A stretch of DNA of 64,000 bases, taken from positions 1 to 64,000 of the forward strand of contig JAFQTS010000065.1 of the NCBI GenBank assembly GCA_017408915.1, read 5' to 3'. The translations under genes were made by a program, and so were the position numbers. Position 1 is the stretch's first letter. Every line of letters starts with the position of its first letter. Below are positions 1-10,296 of the stretch, in pieces. The notes beneath the pieces are model-generated. The model was not told where the DNA came from and searched no databases. It saw only the letters and a program-made list of their open reading frames with translations. This DNA comes from Oscillospiraceae bacterium. Lineage in GTDB: Bacteria > Bacillota > Clostridia > Oscillospirales > Oscillospiraceae.

Positions 1-148
1 TCTGCTGCAAAAGGCCGTGGAGATCTTAGAAGGCGACACCCCCGAGACGCTGCAGCGCCGCGTCATGGAGCAGGCGGAGTGGAAGCTGCTGCCTGCCGCT
101 GCGGAGCTGATGTCCGCCGCCATTATGAACGAAAAGGAGAACGCGTAA
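1..148 (+). CDS. purN: Phosphoribosylglycinamide formyltransferase, C-terminal end (partial)
   Basis: The window opens inside this gene; in-frame codons run from base 2 to the TAA at 146-148 (48 residues). The surviving tail, with VEILEGDTPETLQRRVMEQ followed by AEW, matches the C-terminal helix of PurN, the enzyme that formylates GAR with 10-formyl-THF in step 3 of purine synthesis. The stop codon abuts the next ATG with no spacer, so translation of the two is probably coupled. Family assignment rests on the short tail plus the purine operon context. Confidence 0.85.
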   Translation, partial: LLQKAVEILEGDTPETLQRRVMEQAEWKLLPAAAELMSAAIMNEKENA

Positions 149-859
149 ATGAACATTCATCTCACCGGCTCTCTTGAAGAGAAGCTCGCTTCCAATCCCT
201 ATCCCGGTCGCGGCATCGTGCTGGGTATGCTCCCCGACGGCAAGACCTCTGTGGCGGCCTACTTTATCATGGGCCGCAGCGTCAACAGCCGCAACCGCGT
301 TTTTATTGAGGAGGCCGACGGCATCCGCACCGAGGCTTTTGATCCTTCCAAGCTGTCTGACCCCAGCCTCATCATCTATCATCCCGTCCGTGAGATGGGC
401 CGCAGCCTCATCGTCACCAACGGCGATCAGACCGATACCATCCGCGACTTTATGGAGCGGGGCGAAACCTTAGAGCAGGCACTCCGCACCCGCGAGTTTG
501 AGCCCGACGGCCCCAACTGGACGCCTCGTATTTCCGGTCTCCTGCAGGCTGACGGCAGCTATAAGCTGTCCATCCTCAAGTCCGCCGACCCCGAGGGCAG
601 CGCCTGCACCCGCCATTTCTTCGAGTATCCCGCTCTCAAGGGCGTGGGTCACTTCCTCCACACCTACGAGACTAACGGTGATCCCATCCCCACCTTCTTC
701 GGCGAACCCGAGCGTGTGGCCATTGATGGCAACATTGATGAGTTCACCAACATGATCTGGAACAACCTCAACGAGGATAACAAGATCTCCCTCTATGTCC
801 GCTATTACGACACCGAGAGCGGCGCTTATGAGCAGCGCATCCTCAATAAGAATCAGTAA
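149..859 (+). CDS. purO: IMP cyclohydrolase, PurO-type
   Basis: 236 residues. Closes the ring of FAICAR to IMP, the last step of IMP synthesis. The N-terminus (LASNPYPGRGIVLGMLPDGK, then YFIMGRSVNSRNRVF) is typical of the IMP cyclohydrolase family first known from archaeal PurO and unrelated to the N-terminal domain of bifunctional PurH. The next gene is a formyltransferase that lacks the PurH cyclohydrolase half, so the two together replace PurH. The ATG directly follows the purN stop. Family recognised by eye; no search was run. Confidence 0.85.
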   Translation: MNIHLTGSLEEKLASNPYPGRGIVLGMLPDGKTSVAAYFIMGRSVNSRNRVFIEEADGIRTEAFDPSKLSDPSLIIYHPVREMGRSLIVTNGDQTDTIRDFMERGETLEQALRTREFEPDGPNWTPRISGLLQADGSYKLSILKSADPEGSACTRHFFEYPALKGVGHFLHTYETNGDPIPTFFGEPERVAIDGNIDEFTNMIWNNLNEDNKISLYVRYYDTESGAYEQRILNKNQ

Positions 860-876
860 AAGGAGAGAAGACCGCC

Positions 877-2055
877 ATGGAAAAGTTTGAACTGAAATAC
901 GGCTGCAACCCCAACCAGAAGCCCGCCAGTATCTACATGAAGGACGGCAGCGAGCTGCCTTTGAAGGTGCTGAACGGTCGCCCCGGCTTTATTAACTTCC
1001 TCGACGCTTTCAACTCCTATCAGCTGGTCAAGGAGCTGAAGGAGGCCACCAGCCTGCCCGCCGCCGCCTCTTTCAAGCACGTTTCTCCCGCCGGTGCCGC
1101 TGTGGGCACGCCTCTGAGCGAGGTGGAGAAGAAGATCTACTTCGTCGATACCGATAAGGAACTGAGCCCCATCGCCTGCGCCTACATCAAGGCCCGCGGT
1201 GCTGACCGCCTCTGCTCCTTCGGCGACTGGGCAGCTCTGTCCGACATCTGCGATGCCGACACTGCCATGTATCTCAAGGCCGAGGTGTCCGACGGCATCA
1301 TCGCCCCCGGCTATACCGCTGAGGCTCTCGAGATCCTCAAGGCAAAGAAGAAGGGCGCTTACAACATCGTGGAGATCGACCCCAACTATGTGCCCGCTGA
1401 GCAGGAGTGCAAGGATGTGTTCGGCATCACCTTCGAGCAGGGTCACAACAACTTCAAGATCGACGAAGCCCTGCTGGGCAACATCGTCACCGAGAATAAA
1501 GAGCTGTCCCGTGAGGCCAAGATCGACATGATCGTCGCCCTCATTACCCTGAAGTACACCCAGTCCAACTCCGTGTGCTATGTCAAGGACGGTCAGGCTA
1601 TCGGCATCGGTGCCGGTCAGCAGAGCCGCATCCACTGCACCCGTTTGGCCGGCTCCAAGGCCGACAACTGGTTCCTCCGTCAGCACCCCATGGTGCTTGC
1701 CCTGCCTTTCCGCGCCGATGTGCGCCGCCCCGACCGCGACAACGCCATTGACATCTACATCTCCGACGAGTACGAGGATGTGCTGGCAGAGGGCGAGTGG
1801 CAGAAGGTCTTTACCTCCCGTCCCGAGGTGCTGACCGCCGAGGCTAAAAAGGCATGGATCGCCACCCAGTCCGGTGTCACCGTGGGCAGCGATGCTTTCT
1901 TCCCCTTCGGCGACAACGTGGAGCGCGCCCGCAAGTCCGGCGTGAAGTACATTGCCCAGCCCGGCGGCTCCATTCGTGATGACCACGTCATCGAGACTGC
2001 CAACAAGCACGGCATGGTCATGTGCTTTACCGGTATGCGTCTGTTCCACCACTAA
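877..2055 (+). CDS. AICAR formyltransferase, stand-alone (PurH C-terminal domain only)
   Basis: 392 residues, against about 510-530 for bifunctional PurH. Transfers the formyl group of 10-formyl-THF to AICAR, giving FAICAR. The segment near residues 60-75 (AAASFKHVSPAGAAVG) is the conserved K-H-x-x-P-A-G region, and IGAGQQSRIHCTRLAG near residues 248-263 and a terminal PGGSIRDDHVI are hallmark AICAR-transformylase stretches. No MGS-like IMP cyclohydrolase domain precedes them. AGGAGAG lies upstream of the ATG. It follows purO by 17 bases, which explains the missing half. Confidence 0.92.
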   Translation: MEKFELKYGCNPNQKPASIYMKDGSELPLKVLNGRPGFINFLDAFNSYQLVKELKEATSLPAAASFKHVSPAGAAVGTPLSEVEKKIYFVDTDKELSPIACAYIKARGADRLCSFGDWAALSDICDADTAMYLKAEVSDGIIAPGYTAEALEILKAKKKGAYNIVEIDPNYVPAEQECKDVFGITFEQGHNNFKIDEALLGNIVTENKELSREAKIDMIVALITLKYTQSNSVCYVKDGQAIGIGAGQQSRIHCTRLAGSKADNWFLRQHPMVLALPFRADVRRPDRDNAIDIYISDEYEDVLAEGEWQKVFTSRPEVLTAEAKKAWIATQSGVTVGSDAFFPFGDNVERARKSGVKYIAQPGGSIRDDHVIETANKHGMVMCFTGMRLFHH

Positions 2056-2075
2056 GCAGTAGGGAGGAGACAGAT

Positions 2076-3344
2076 ATGAAAGTAATGGTGATCGGTGGCG
2101 GCGGTCGTGAGCACGCCATCATCAAAGCATTGAAAAAGAATCCCACTGTGGAGACCATCTACTGTCTGCCCGGCAACGGCGGTATCGCCGCCGACGCCGT
2201 CTGCGTCAACATCGGCGCAAAGGACATTCCCGCACAGGTGACTTTCGCCAAGGAAAACGGCATCGACTACGCGGTGGTAGCCCCCGATGATCCTCTGGCT
2301 CTCGGCGCAGTGGATGCCCTCACCGAGGCGGGCGTGCCCTGCTTCGGCCCCAACAAGGCTGCCGCTATCATTGAGAGCAGCAAGGCCTTTTCCAAGGACT
2401 TGATGAAGAAGTACGGCATCCCCACCGCTGCCTACGAGACCTTTACCGATCTCGATGCAGCTCTTGGCTACATTGAGAAGTGCGACATCCCCGTGGTGGT
2501 GAAGGCCGACGGTTTGGCTCTGGGAAAGGGCGTGATCATCGCCCAGACCCGTGACGAGGCTCGGGAGGCTGTCCGCTCCATGATGGAGGACAAGATCTTC
2601 GGCGACAGCGGCAACTGCGTGGTGGTGGAGGAGTTCCTCACCGGCCCCGAGGTAAGCGTCTTGAGCTTCACCGACGGCGAGACCGTGGTGCCCATGGTGT
2701 CCTCCATGGATCACAAGCGCGTAGGTGACAACGACACCGGCCTCAACACCGGCGGCATGGGCACCATCGCCCCCAACCCCTGCTACACGGAGGCTATCGC
2801 CGCTGAGTGCATGGAGAAGATCTTCCTGCCCACCATCCGCGCCATGAAGGCGGAGAACCGCACCTTCAAGGGCTGCCTCTACTTCGGCCTTATGCTCACC
2901 GAGAAGGGCCCCAAGGTCATCGAGTATAACTGCCGCTTCGGCGATCCCGAGACACAGGTGGTGCTGCCCCTTTTGAAGAGCGACCTGCTCACCGTTATGC
3001 AGGCTGTCACCAACGAGACCCTTGCCGAGACCCCCGTGGAGTTCGCCGATGAATCCGCCTGCTGCGTGGTCATGGCCTCCGGCGGCTATCCCGGCAAGTA
3101 TCCCACCGGCTTCCCCATCACCATGAAGGGCGATGCCGCCGAGCATACCTATGTTGCCGGCGCAAAGCTCTCCGATGGTGTCATGGTCACCGGCGGCGGT
3201 CGCGTGCTGGGTGTTACCGCCACCGCTCCCACCTTGAAAGAGGCCATCGAAAAGGCCTATTCCCGTGTTGACAACGTCAGTTTTGAAGGTGCCTACTACC
3301 GCCACGACATCGGCGCACGGGCACTGAGAGAATTGGAGAAGTAA
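2076..3344 (+). CDS. purD: Phosphoribosylamine-glycine ligase
   Basis: 422 residues from ATG 2076, chosen because AGGGAGGAG sits just upstream; an in-frame upstream start at 2022 would overlap the preceding gene and add a non-homologous leader. ATP-grasp ligase joining glycine to phosphoribosylamine (step 2). GGGGREHA at residues 7-14 is the PurD N-terminal signature, VVKADGLALGKGV at 141-153 is the ATP-grasp nucleotide site, and NTGGMGTIAPNP plus EYNCRFGDPETQ are also conserved. Full length for the family. One base separates it from purL. Confidence 0.96.
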   Translation: MKVMVIGGGGREHAIIKALKKNPTVETIYCLPGNGGIAADAVCVNIGAKDIPAQVTFAKENGIDYAVVAPDDPLALGAVDALTEAGVPCFGPNKAAAIIESSKAFSKDLMKKYGIPTAAYETFTDLDAALGYIEKCDIPVVVKADGLALGKGVIIAQTRDEAREAVRSMMEDKIFGDSGNCVVVEEFLTGPEVSVLSFTDGETVVPMVSSMDHKRVGDNDTGLNTGGMGTIAPNPCYTEAIAAECMEKIFLPTIRAMKAENRTFKGCLYFGLMLTEKGPKVIEYNCRFGDPETQVVLPLLKSDLLTVMQAVTNETLAETPVEFADESACCVVMASGGYPGKYPTGFPITMKGDAAEHTYVAGAKLSDGVMVTGGGRVLGVTATAPTLKEAIEKAYSRVDNVSFEGAYYRHDIGARALRELEK

Positions 3345-3345
3345 T

Positions 3346-6300
3346 ATGGTTTATAGAGTATTTGTTGAAAAAAAGCCCGGTATTTCCGCAGAGAGCGGTT
3401 CTCTGCTGGCGGAGTGCCGTGGTTTTCTGGGTATTTCCGGCCTCACCGATGTGCGTGTGCTGAACCGCTACGACGTGGAGGGCATCGACCGTCAGCTGTT
3501 TGATTACGCCAAGACCACCGTGTTCTCCGAGCCCCCTGTGGACGATTGCAGCGAGGAGCTGGCACTGGAAGGTGCTGCCGCCGTGTTCGCCGTGGAGGCT
3601 CTGCCCGGTCAGTTTGACCAGCGTGCCGACTCTGCCGCCCAGTGCATTCAGCTGCTGAGTCAGGGTGAGCGTCCCGCCGTCCGCTGCGCCAAGGTCTATG
3701 CCCTCTATGGCACCTTGACCGAGGAAGAGGTGGCTGCTGTCCGCCGCCACATGATCAACCCCGTGGAGTCCCGCGAGGCATCGTTGGATAAGCCCGAGAC
3801 CCTCCATGTGGAGTACGCCCAGCCCGATTCCGTGGAGACCGTCACCGGCTTTACCGCTTTGGATGAAGCTGGCCTTAAGGCACTGCTGGGCGATCTCGGC
3901 CTCGCCATGGATGCCGATGACCTTAAGTTCCTGCAGGTCTATTTCCGCGATACCGAGAAGCGCGATCCCACCATTACCGAGATCCGCCTCGTGGACACCT
4001 ATTGGTCCGACCACTGCCGCCACACCACCTTCTCCACCCATCTGGACGACATCGCCATTGAGGATGAGAAGGTGCTGGCAGCCTACAACCGCTATCTCGC
4101 CGCCCGCGTGGAGGTCTACGGTGAGGAGAAGGCCGCCAAGCGTCCTCAGACCCTCATGGACATCGCCACCATCGGCGCTAAGACGCTGAAAAAGCGCGGT
4201 CAGCTCCCCGAACTGGACGAGAGCGAGGAGATCAACGCCTGCTCCATCCGCCTCACCGCCGATGTGGACGGTAAGGACGAGGAATGGCTGCTGATGTTCA
4301 AGAACGAGACCCACAACCATCCCACGGAGATCGAGCCTTTCGGCGGCGCTGCCACCTGCATCGGCGGCTGCATCCGCGATCCTCTGTCCGGCCGCGCCTA
4401 TGTCCATCAGGCTATGCGCTTTACCGGCGGCGGCGATCCCCGCACCGCCCTTTCCGATACCTTGGAGGGCAAGCTGCCCCAGCGCCGTCTTGCGCAGACC
4501 GCCGCTGCCGGTTATTCCTCCTACGGCAATCAGATCGGTCTTGCCACCGGTCATGTTGCCGAGGTCTATCACGACGGCTACGTTGCCAAGCGCCTCGAGT
4601 GCGGCGCAGTGGTGGCTGCCGCACCTGCTGAGAATGTGGTGCGTGAGCGCCCCGCAGCAGGGGATAAGGTGATCCTGCTGGGCGGCCGCACGGGCCGTGA
4701 CGGCATCGGCGGCGCTACCGGTTCTTCCAAGTCCCACAACACCAAGTCTCTGACCACCATGGCCAGCGAGGTGCAGAAAGGTAACGCTCCCGAGGAGCGC
4801 AAAATCCAGCGCCTGTTCCGTGACGGTGCAGTGACCCGCCTTATCAAGCGCTGCAACGACTTCGGCGCAGGCGGTGTCAGCGTCGCCATCGGCGAGCTGG
4901 CAGACGGCCTCACCATCGAGCTGGATGCCGTCCGCAAGAAATACGAGGGCCTCGACGGCACGGAGATCGCTATCTCCGAGTCTCAGGAGCGTATGGCAGT
5001 GGTGGTAGCCCCCGAGGATGTGGATGCCTTCATCGCTGCCGCCTCCCGTGAGAATCTGGAGGCCTACGTGGTGGCAACCGTCACCGACGAGAACCGCATG
5101 GTCATGCACTGGAAGGGCAATACCATCGCCGACCTCTCCCGCGACTTCCTGGCCACCAACGGCGCTGTGAAGCACGCCGACATCTCTGTTCCCGCTGTGA
5201 AGCGTGAGGGCTTGACCGCCACCCGCTTTAATAGCCTCCGCCACATGGCAGGCAGCCTCGCTTGCGCCTCCCGCCGCGGTCTGGTGGAGCGTTTCGACAG
5301 CACCATCGGCGCAGGCACCCTCCTGATGCCCTACGGCGGTGTCCGTCAGCGCACCCCCGCACAGGCTATGGCAGCGCTGCTGCCTGTGCTGCCCGGTCAG
5401 CACACCGAGCAGGGCAGCTTGATGGCTTGGGGCTGCGATCCCGAGACCCTGTCCGCCTCTCCCTACGATGGCGCTTACGGCGCAGTCTATACCTCTATGG
5501 CAAAGCTGGTTGCCGCCGGTGCCGACTACACCAAGGCCTACCTCTCTTTCCAGGAGTTCTTCGAGCGTCTGCGTACCGAGTCTGTCCGCTGGGGCAAGCC
5601 CTTTGCCGCCCTTCTCGGCGCACTGGATGCCCAGCTGGAGCTGGGTGCTGCCGCCATCGGTGGTAAGGACTCCATGTCCGGCACCTTCATGGATAAGGAT
5701 GTGCCTCCCACGCTGATCTCCTTCGCCGTCTGCCCCGTGAAGGCAGATGAGGTCATCAGCCCCGAGTTCAAGGCCGCAGGCCACGGTGTGTACCTCTTCG
5801 AGGGCAACACCGCCGCTTGGGAGCAGTTCCACGCGCTTTGCAAGGCCGGCAAGGTCGCCGCTGCATGGGCTGTGGAGCAGAGCATCAGCGAAGGTCTCAT
5901 GAAGATGAGCTTCGGTAACAATGTGGGCTTCACCGCTGAGGCGGACGTGGACTTCCATCGTCCCATGCCCGGCGCTATCATCGCCGAGGTCACCGAGGCT
6001 GTGGAGGGCGCTCTTTACCTCGGTAAGACCGGCGGCGAGTCCATCACCCTGGGCGCAGACAGCGCCACCATCGCCGAGCTCCTCGCCATCAACGAGGCCG
6101 TGCTGGAGGATGTCTATCCCACCATCGCCAAGGGTGAGGGGGCGATTCCCACCTTCACCTACGAGGGCAAGTGCAATATCTCTGCTACCGTCAAGAACGC
6201 CAAGCCCAAGGTATTGATCCCCGTGTTCCCCGGAACCAACTGCGAGTATGACAGCGCCCGCGCCGTCATGGAGGCAGGTGGCGAGGCGGAGATCTTCGTC

Positions 6301-6999
6301 ATCCGCAACCTGACCGCTTCCGATGTTGCCCGCAGCGTGGAGGACTTCGCTGCCGCCATCAAGAACGCCCAGATGCTGATGATCCCCGGCGGCTTCTCCG
6401 GCGGCGACGAGCCCGACGGCTCTGCCAAGTTCATTACCGCCTTCCTCCGCAGCCCCGCTGTGAAGGAGCAGGTCACGGCACTGCTGGATAACCGCGACGG
6501 CCTGATGCTGGGTATCTGCAACGGCTTCCAGGCACTGATTAAGCTGGGTCTTGTGCCCTTTGGCAAGATCCTCGATACCGACGATACGTTCCCCACCCTT
6601 ACCTACAACACCATCGGCCGCCATCAGTCCGGCTTGGTGCGTACCCGTATCTGCTCTACCAAGTCTCCTTGGTTCAGCGGCATGAACGAGGGCGAGATCT
6701 ACACCATCCCCATCTCCCACGGCGAGGGTCGCTTCATCGCCTCCCCCGAGCTGGTGAAGGAGCTGGCAGCAAATGGTCAGATCGCCACCCAGTATGTGGA
6801 CGCCGAGGGCAAGCCCTCCATGCTGACGGCTTACAACCCCAACGGCTCTGTCTGCGCCATCGAGGGCATCACCTCTCCCGATGGCCGCGTGTTGGGCAAG
6901 ATGGGTCACTCCGAGCGTATCGGCAAGAACCTCTACAAGAACGTACCCGGCGAATTTGATATGAAGCTGTTCAAGTCCGCCATGAAATACTTTAGATAA
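3346..6999 (+). CDS. purL: Phosphoribosylformylglycinamidine synthase, single-chain
   Basis: 1217 residues: the large one-chain form with both synthetase and glutaminase, not the PurS/Q/L set usual in Bacillus. Converts FGAR, glutamine and ATP to FGAM (step 4). The synthetase signature [18 protein letters not shown] lies near residue 320. The C-terminal class I amidotransferase starts near residue 950 with [13 protein letters not shown]; its triad is Cys1058 (GICNGFQAL), His1125 and Glu1127 (SHGEGRF). ATG follows the purD stop by one base, so it is co-translated with the operon. No frame disturbance seen. Confidence 0.96.
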   Translation: MVYRVFVEKKPGISAESGSLLAECRGFLGISGLTDVRVLNRYDVEGIDRQLFDYAKTTVFSEPPVDDCSEELALEGAAAVFAVEALPGQFDQRADSAAQCIQLLSQGERPAVRCAKVYALYGTLTEEEVAAVRRHMINPVESREASLDKPETLHVEYAQPDSVETVTGFTALDEAGLKALLGDLGLAMDADDLKFLQVYFRDTEKRDPTITEIRLVDTYWSDHCRHTTFSTHLDDIAIEDEKVLAAYNRYLAARVEVYGEEKAAKRPQTLMDIATIGAKTLKKRGQLPELDESEEINACSIRLTADVDGKDEEWLLMFKNETHNHPTEIEPFGGAATCIGGCIRDPLSGRAYVHQAMRFTGGGDPRTALSDTLEGKLPQRRLAQTAAAGYSSYGNQIGLATGHVAEVYHDGYVAKRLECGAVVAAAPAENVVRERPAAGDKVILLGGRTGRDGIGGATGSSKSHNTKSLTTMASEVQKGNAPEERKIQRLFRDGAVTRLIKRCNDFGAGGVSVAIGELADGLTIELDAVRKKYEGLDGTEIAISESQERMAVVVAPEDVDAFIAAASRENLEAYVVATVTDENRMVMHWKGNTIADLSRDFLATNGAVKHADISVPAVKREGLTATRFNSLRHMAGSLACASRRGLVERFDSTIGAGTLLMPYGGVRQRTPAQAMAALLPVLPGQHTEQGSLMAWGCDPETLSASPYDGAYGAVYTSMAKLVAAGADYTKAYLSFQEFFERLRTESVRWGKPFAALLGALDAQLELGAAAIGGKDSMSGTFMDKDVPPTLISFAVCPVKADEVISPEFKAAGHGVYLFEGNTAAWEQFHALCKAGKVAAAWAVEQSISEGLMKMSFGNNVGFTAEADVDFHRPMPGAIIAEVTEAVEGALYLGKTGGESITLGADSATIAELLAINEAVLEDVYPTIAKGEGAIPTFTYEGKCNISATVKNAKPKVLIPVFPGTNCEYDSARAVMEAGGEAEIFVIRNLTASDVARSVEDFAAAIKNAQMLMIPGGFSGGDEPDGSAKFITAFLRSPAVKEQVTALLDNRDGLMLGICNGFQALIKLGLVPFGKILDTDDTFPTLTYNTIGRHQSGLVRTRICSTKSPWFSGMNEGEIYTIPISHGEGRFIASPELVKELAANGQIATQYVDAEGKPSMLTAYNPNGSVCAIEGITSPDGRVLGKMGHSERIGKNLYKNVPGEFDMKLFKSAMKYFR

Positions 7000-7012
7000 G
7001 GGGGAGATACCT

Positions 7013-8518
7013 ATGGCTTTCTATTATTCCGAACCGTCCCATACTTTCAGCGAGTATCTGCTGGTGCCCGGTTACACCGATGAGCACTGCGTACCCGATG
7101 CCGTGTCCCTCAAGACCCCGCTGGTGAAGTACCGCAAGGGTCAGGAGGAGTGCCCCATCAGCCTCAATGTCCCCATGGTCTCTGCCGTGATGCAGTCCGT
7201 GTCTAACGACACGCTGGCCATCGCCCTTGCCAAGGAGGGCGGCATGTCCTTCATCTTCGGCTCTCAGTCCATTGAGTCTCAGGCCGAGATGGTGCGCCGC
7301 GTCAAGAGCCACAAGGCCGGTTTCGTGGTCAGTAAGTCCAATCTGACCCCCGACCACACCCTCGCCGATGTGCTGAAGCTGAAGGAGCAGTTCGGCTTCT
7401 CCACCGTGGCCATCACCGAGGATGCCCAGCCCAACGGTAAGCTGCTGGGTATCGTCACGGGCCGTGACTACCGTGTTTCCCGCATGAGCGGCGATGAGAA
7501 GGTCTCCACCTTCATGACCCCCCGCGAGAAGCTGGTGACCGCTCCTCTGGGCACCACCCTCAAGGAGGCCAACGACATCATCTGGGATCACAAGCTGAAT
7601 TCTCTCCCCATCGTGGATGAGAACGATCATCTGGTGTATTTCGTGTTCCGCAAGGACTATTCCGAGCATAAGGAGCAGCCCAACAGCCTCATGGATGAGG
7701 ATAAGCGCTACATGGTGGGCGCAGGCATCAACTCCCGCGACTATGCCGAGCGCGTCCCCGCACTGGTGGAGGCCGGCGTGGATGTCCTCTGCATCGACTC
7801 CTCCGAGGGCTATTCCTTCTGGCAGAAAAAGACCATCGACTTCGTCCGCGAGCGTTATGGCGACAGCGTGAAGATCGGTGCAGGCAACGTGGTGGATCGC
7901 GACGGCTTCCGCTTCCTCGCCGAGGCAGGCGCCGACTTTGTGAAGGTGGGTATCGGCGGCGGTTCTATCTGCATCACCCGCGAGACCAAGGGTATCGGCC
8001 GCGGTCAGGCTACCGCCGTTATCGAGGTGGCTGCCGCCCGCGACGAGTACTTTGAAGAGACGGGCATCTATGTCCCCATCTGCTCCGACGGCGGTATCGT
8101 TCACGACTACCACATGACGTTGGCGCTGGCCATGGGTGCTGATTTCCTGATGCTGGGTCGCTACTTCGCCCGCTTTGACGAGTCTCCCACCAACAAGCTG
8201 CTGGTGAACGGCGTCTATGTCAAGGAGTACTGGGGCGAGGGCTCCAACCGCGCCCGTAACTGGCAGCGCTACGACTTGGGCGGCAAGAATAAGTTGGCCT
8301 TCGAAGAGGGCGTGGACTCCTACGTTACCTACGCCGGTTCTCTCCATGACAACGTGGAGAAGAGCCTGTATAAGGTCAAGTCCACCATGTGTAACTGCGG
8401 CGTGACCTCTATTCCTCAGCTGCAGGCCGAGGCACGCATCACCCTTGTCAGCGCCACCTCCATCGTGGAGGGCGGCTACCACGACGTGACCCTGCGTACC
8501 ACCGGCAATAACGGCTAA
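7013..8518 (+). CDS. guaB: IMP dehydrogenase
   Basis: 501 residues. Oxidises IMP to XMP with NAD+, the first committed step to GMP. The catalytic loop [12 protein letters not shown] carries Cys320, the flap holds NWQRYD (Arg419-Tyr420), and a CBS-pair insertion occupies roughly residues 100-220. The loop [10 protein letters not shown] and the C-terminal half recall the Tritrichomonas foetus class more than the usual bacterial GPGSICTTR class. GGGGGAGAT precedes the ATG. Placement after purL makes the operon cover IMP through XMP. Function is secure; subclass is from memory. Confidence 0.95.
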   Translation: MAFYYSEPSHTFSEYLLVPGYTDEHCVPDAVSLKTPLVKYRKGQEECPISLNVPMVSAVMQSVSNDTLAIALAKEGGMSFIFGSQSIESQAEMVRRVKSHKAGFVVSKSNLTPDHTLADVLKLKEQFGFSTVAITEDAQPNGKLLGIVTGRDYRVSRMSGDEKVSTFMTPREKLVTAPLGTTLKEANDIIWDHKLNSLPIVDENDHLVYFVFRKDYSEHKEQPNSLMDEDKRYMVGAGINSRDYAERVPALVEAGVDVLCIDSSEGYSFWQKKTIDFVRERYGDSVKIGAGNVVDRDGFRFLAEAGADFVKVGIGGGSICITRETKGIGRGQATAVIEVAAARDEYFEETGIYVPICSDGGIVHDYHMTLALAMGADFLMLGRYFARFDESPTNKLLVNGVYVKEYWGEGSNRARNWQRYDLGGKNKLAFEEGVDSYVTYAGSLHDNVEKSLYKVKSTMCNCGVTSIPQLQAEARITLVSATSIVEGGYHDVTLRTTGNNG

Positions 8519-8532
8519 GGAGAGAAGAGAGC

Positions 8533-10206
8533 ATGAAGTTTTTATCCGATATTGAGATCGCGCAGGCCTGTGAGCTGCGCCACATTACCGAGATCGCCAA
8601 GACTGCCGGTATCGATGATAAGTATCTGGAGCTCTACGGCAACCATAAGGCAAAGATCGACTACAATATTCTCCGTGAGACCGAGGGTGAGCCCGGTAAG
8701 CTGATCCTCGTCACCGCCATCAACCCCACCCCCGCCGGTGAGGGTAAGACCACCACCACCGTGGGTCTCGCCGATGGCCTGAAGAAGCTGGGCAAGAATG
8801 TCATGGTGGCCCTCCGTGAGCCCTCCCTCGGCCCCGTGTTCGGTGTCAAGGGCGGCGCTGCCGGCGGCGGTCACGCACAGGTGGTGCCCATGGAGGACAT
8901 CAACCTCCACTTCACCGGTGACTTCCACGCCATCGGTGCTGCCAACAACCTGCTGGCTGCCATGCTGGATAACCACATTCAGCAGGGCAACGCACTGGGC
9001 ATCGATGTCAAGCGCATCGTGTGGAAGCGCTGCGTGGATATGAACGACCGTCAGCTCCGCAACGTGGTGGACGGTCTCGGCGGCAAGATGCAGGGCGTGC
9101 CCCGTGAGGACGGCTTCGACATCACCGTGGCTTCCGAGGTCATGGCCGTGCTGTGCCTCGCCAGCGATATTATGGATCTGAAGGCTCGTCTGGGCCGCAT
9201 GGTGGTGGCTTATACCTACGACGATCAGCCCGTTACCGCCAAGGATCTGAAGGCTGACGGCGCTATGGCAGCCCTGCTGAAGGATGCCCTCAAGCCCAAT
9301 CTGGTGCAGACTTTGGAGGGTACTCCCGCCCTCGTCCACGGCGGCCCCTTCGCCAACATCGCCCACGGCTGCAACAGCGTCATGGCTACCAAGATCGCCA
9401 TGCGTCTGGGCGACTACACCGTCACCGAGGCAGGCTTCGGCGCTGATCTGGGCGCTGAGAAGTTTTTGGACATCAAGTGCCGTCTCGCAGGCCTCAAGCC
9501 CGATGCCGTTGTGGTGGTGGCTACCGTCCGCGCACTGAAGAATCACGGCGGCGTGCCCAAGGCTGAACTGAACAACGAGAATCTCGCGGCTCTCGAGGCC
9601 GGTATGCCCAACCTGCTGCGCCATGTGTCCAACATCAAGGATGTGTACGGCCTGCCCTGCGTGGTGGCTATCAACGCATTCCCCACTGATACCGCTGCCG
9701 AGCTGAAGCTGGTTGAGGATAAGTGCCGTGAGCTGGGCGTCAACGTGGCCCTGTCCGAGGTGTGGGCCAAGGGCGGCGAGGGTGGTATCGCCCTTGCTGA
9801 GGAGGTCGTCCGCCTCTGCGAGTGCGAGAACAACTTCCGCTTCGCCTACGATACGGAGGATTCCATCGAGAAAAAGCTCAACGACATCTGCAAGCGCGTC
9901 TATCACGCCGACGGCGTGGCCCTGACTGCCGGTGCTAAGAAGCAGATGGCACAGCTGGAGGCACAGGGCTTCGGCAAGATGCCCATCTGCATGGCAAAGA
10001 CCCAGTACTCCTTCTCCGACGATCAGACGCTGCTGGGTGCCCCCGAGGGCTTCACCGTCACCGTCCGCAACCTGAAGGTCAGCGCCGGCGCAGGCTTCCT
10101 GGTTGCCCTCACCGGCGACATTATGACCATGCCCGGCCTTCCCAAGGTTCCCGCCGCCGAGAAAATCGACGTGGACGAGACCGGCAAGATCACGGGCCTG
10201 TTCTAA
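8533..10206 (+). CDS. fhs: Formate-tetrahydrofolate ligase
   Basis: 557 residues, normal length. ATP-dependent ligation of formate to THF gives 10-formyl-THF. The P-loop-like [18 protein letters not shown] lies near residues 64-81, and [20 protein letters not shown] is the family signature. It is the last gene of the purine operon, 14 bases after guaB, with GGAGAGAAG as ribosome site. The 10-formyl-THF is the donor for both PurN and the AICAR formyltransferase, so the cluster carries its own one-carbon supply. A bidirectional terminator follows. Confidence 0.97.
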   Translation: MKFLSDIEIAQACELRHITEIAKTAGIDDKYLELYGNHKAKIDYNILRETEGEPGKLILVTAINPTPAGEGKTTTTVGLADGLKKLGKNVMVALREPSLGPVFGVKGGAAGGGHAQVVPMEDINLHFTGDFHAIGAANNLLAAMLDNHIQQGNALGIDVKRIVWKRCVDMNDRQLRNVVDGLGGKMQGVPREDGFDITVASEVMAVLCLASDIMDLKARLGRMVVAYTYDDQPVTAKDLKADGAMAALLKDALKPNLVQTLEGTPALVHGGPFANIAHGCNSVMATKIAMRLGDYTVTEAGFGADLGAEKFLDIKCRLAGLKPDAVVVVATVRALKNHGGVPKAELNNENLAALEAGMPNLLRHVSNIKDVYGLPCVVAINAFPTDTAAELKLVEDKCRELGVNVALSEVWAKGGEGGIALAEEVVRLCECENNFRFAYDTEDSIEKKLNDICKRVYHADGVALTAGAKKQMAQLEAQGFGKMPICMAKTQYSFSDDQTLLGAPEGFTVTVRNLKVSAGAGFLVALTGDIMTMPGLPKVPAAEKIDVDETGKITGLF

Positions 10207-10245
10207 GAGAGGCAAGCTGCAGTAAACGAAAATTACCCAACAACA

Positions 10246-10281
10246 TAAAAAAGCTGACCGCCACGGCGGTCAGCTTTTTTA
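10246..10281. terminator. Bidirectional terminator between fhs and the ABC-F gene
   Basis: Perfect stem AGCTGACCGCC / GGCGGTCAGCT flanked by A-run and T-run, so it can end transcription from both sides. An almost identical hairpin lies at 13606-13641. Confidence 0.92.
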
Positions 10282-10296
10282 TGTAAGGGATACCCT

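Noticed and set aside
3277..6909. Very long minus-strand reading frame opposite purL
   Set aside because: Shadow frame: His/Gly/Leu-rich product without domains, and it lies exactly opposite a confidently identified gene. GC-biased codons remove stops on the opposite strand.
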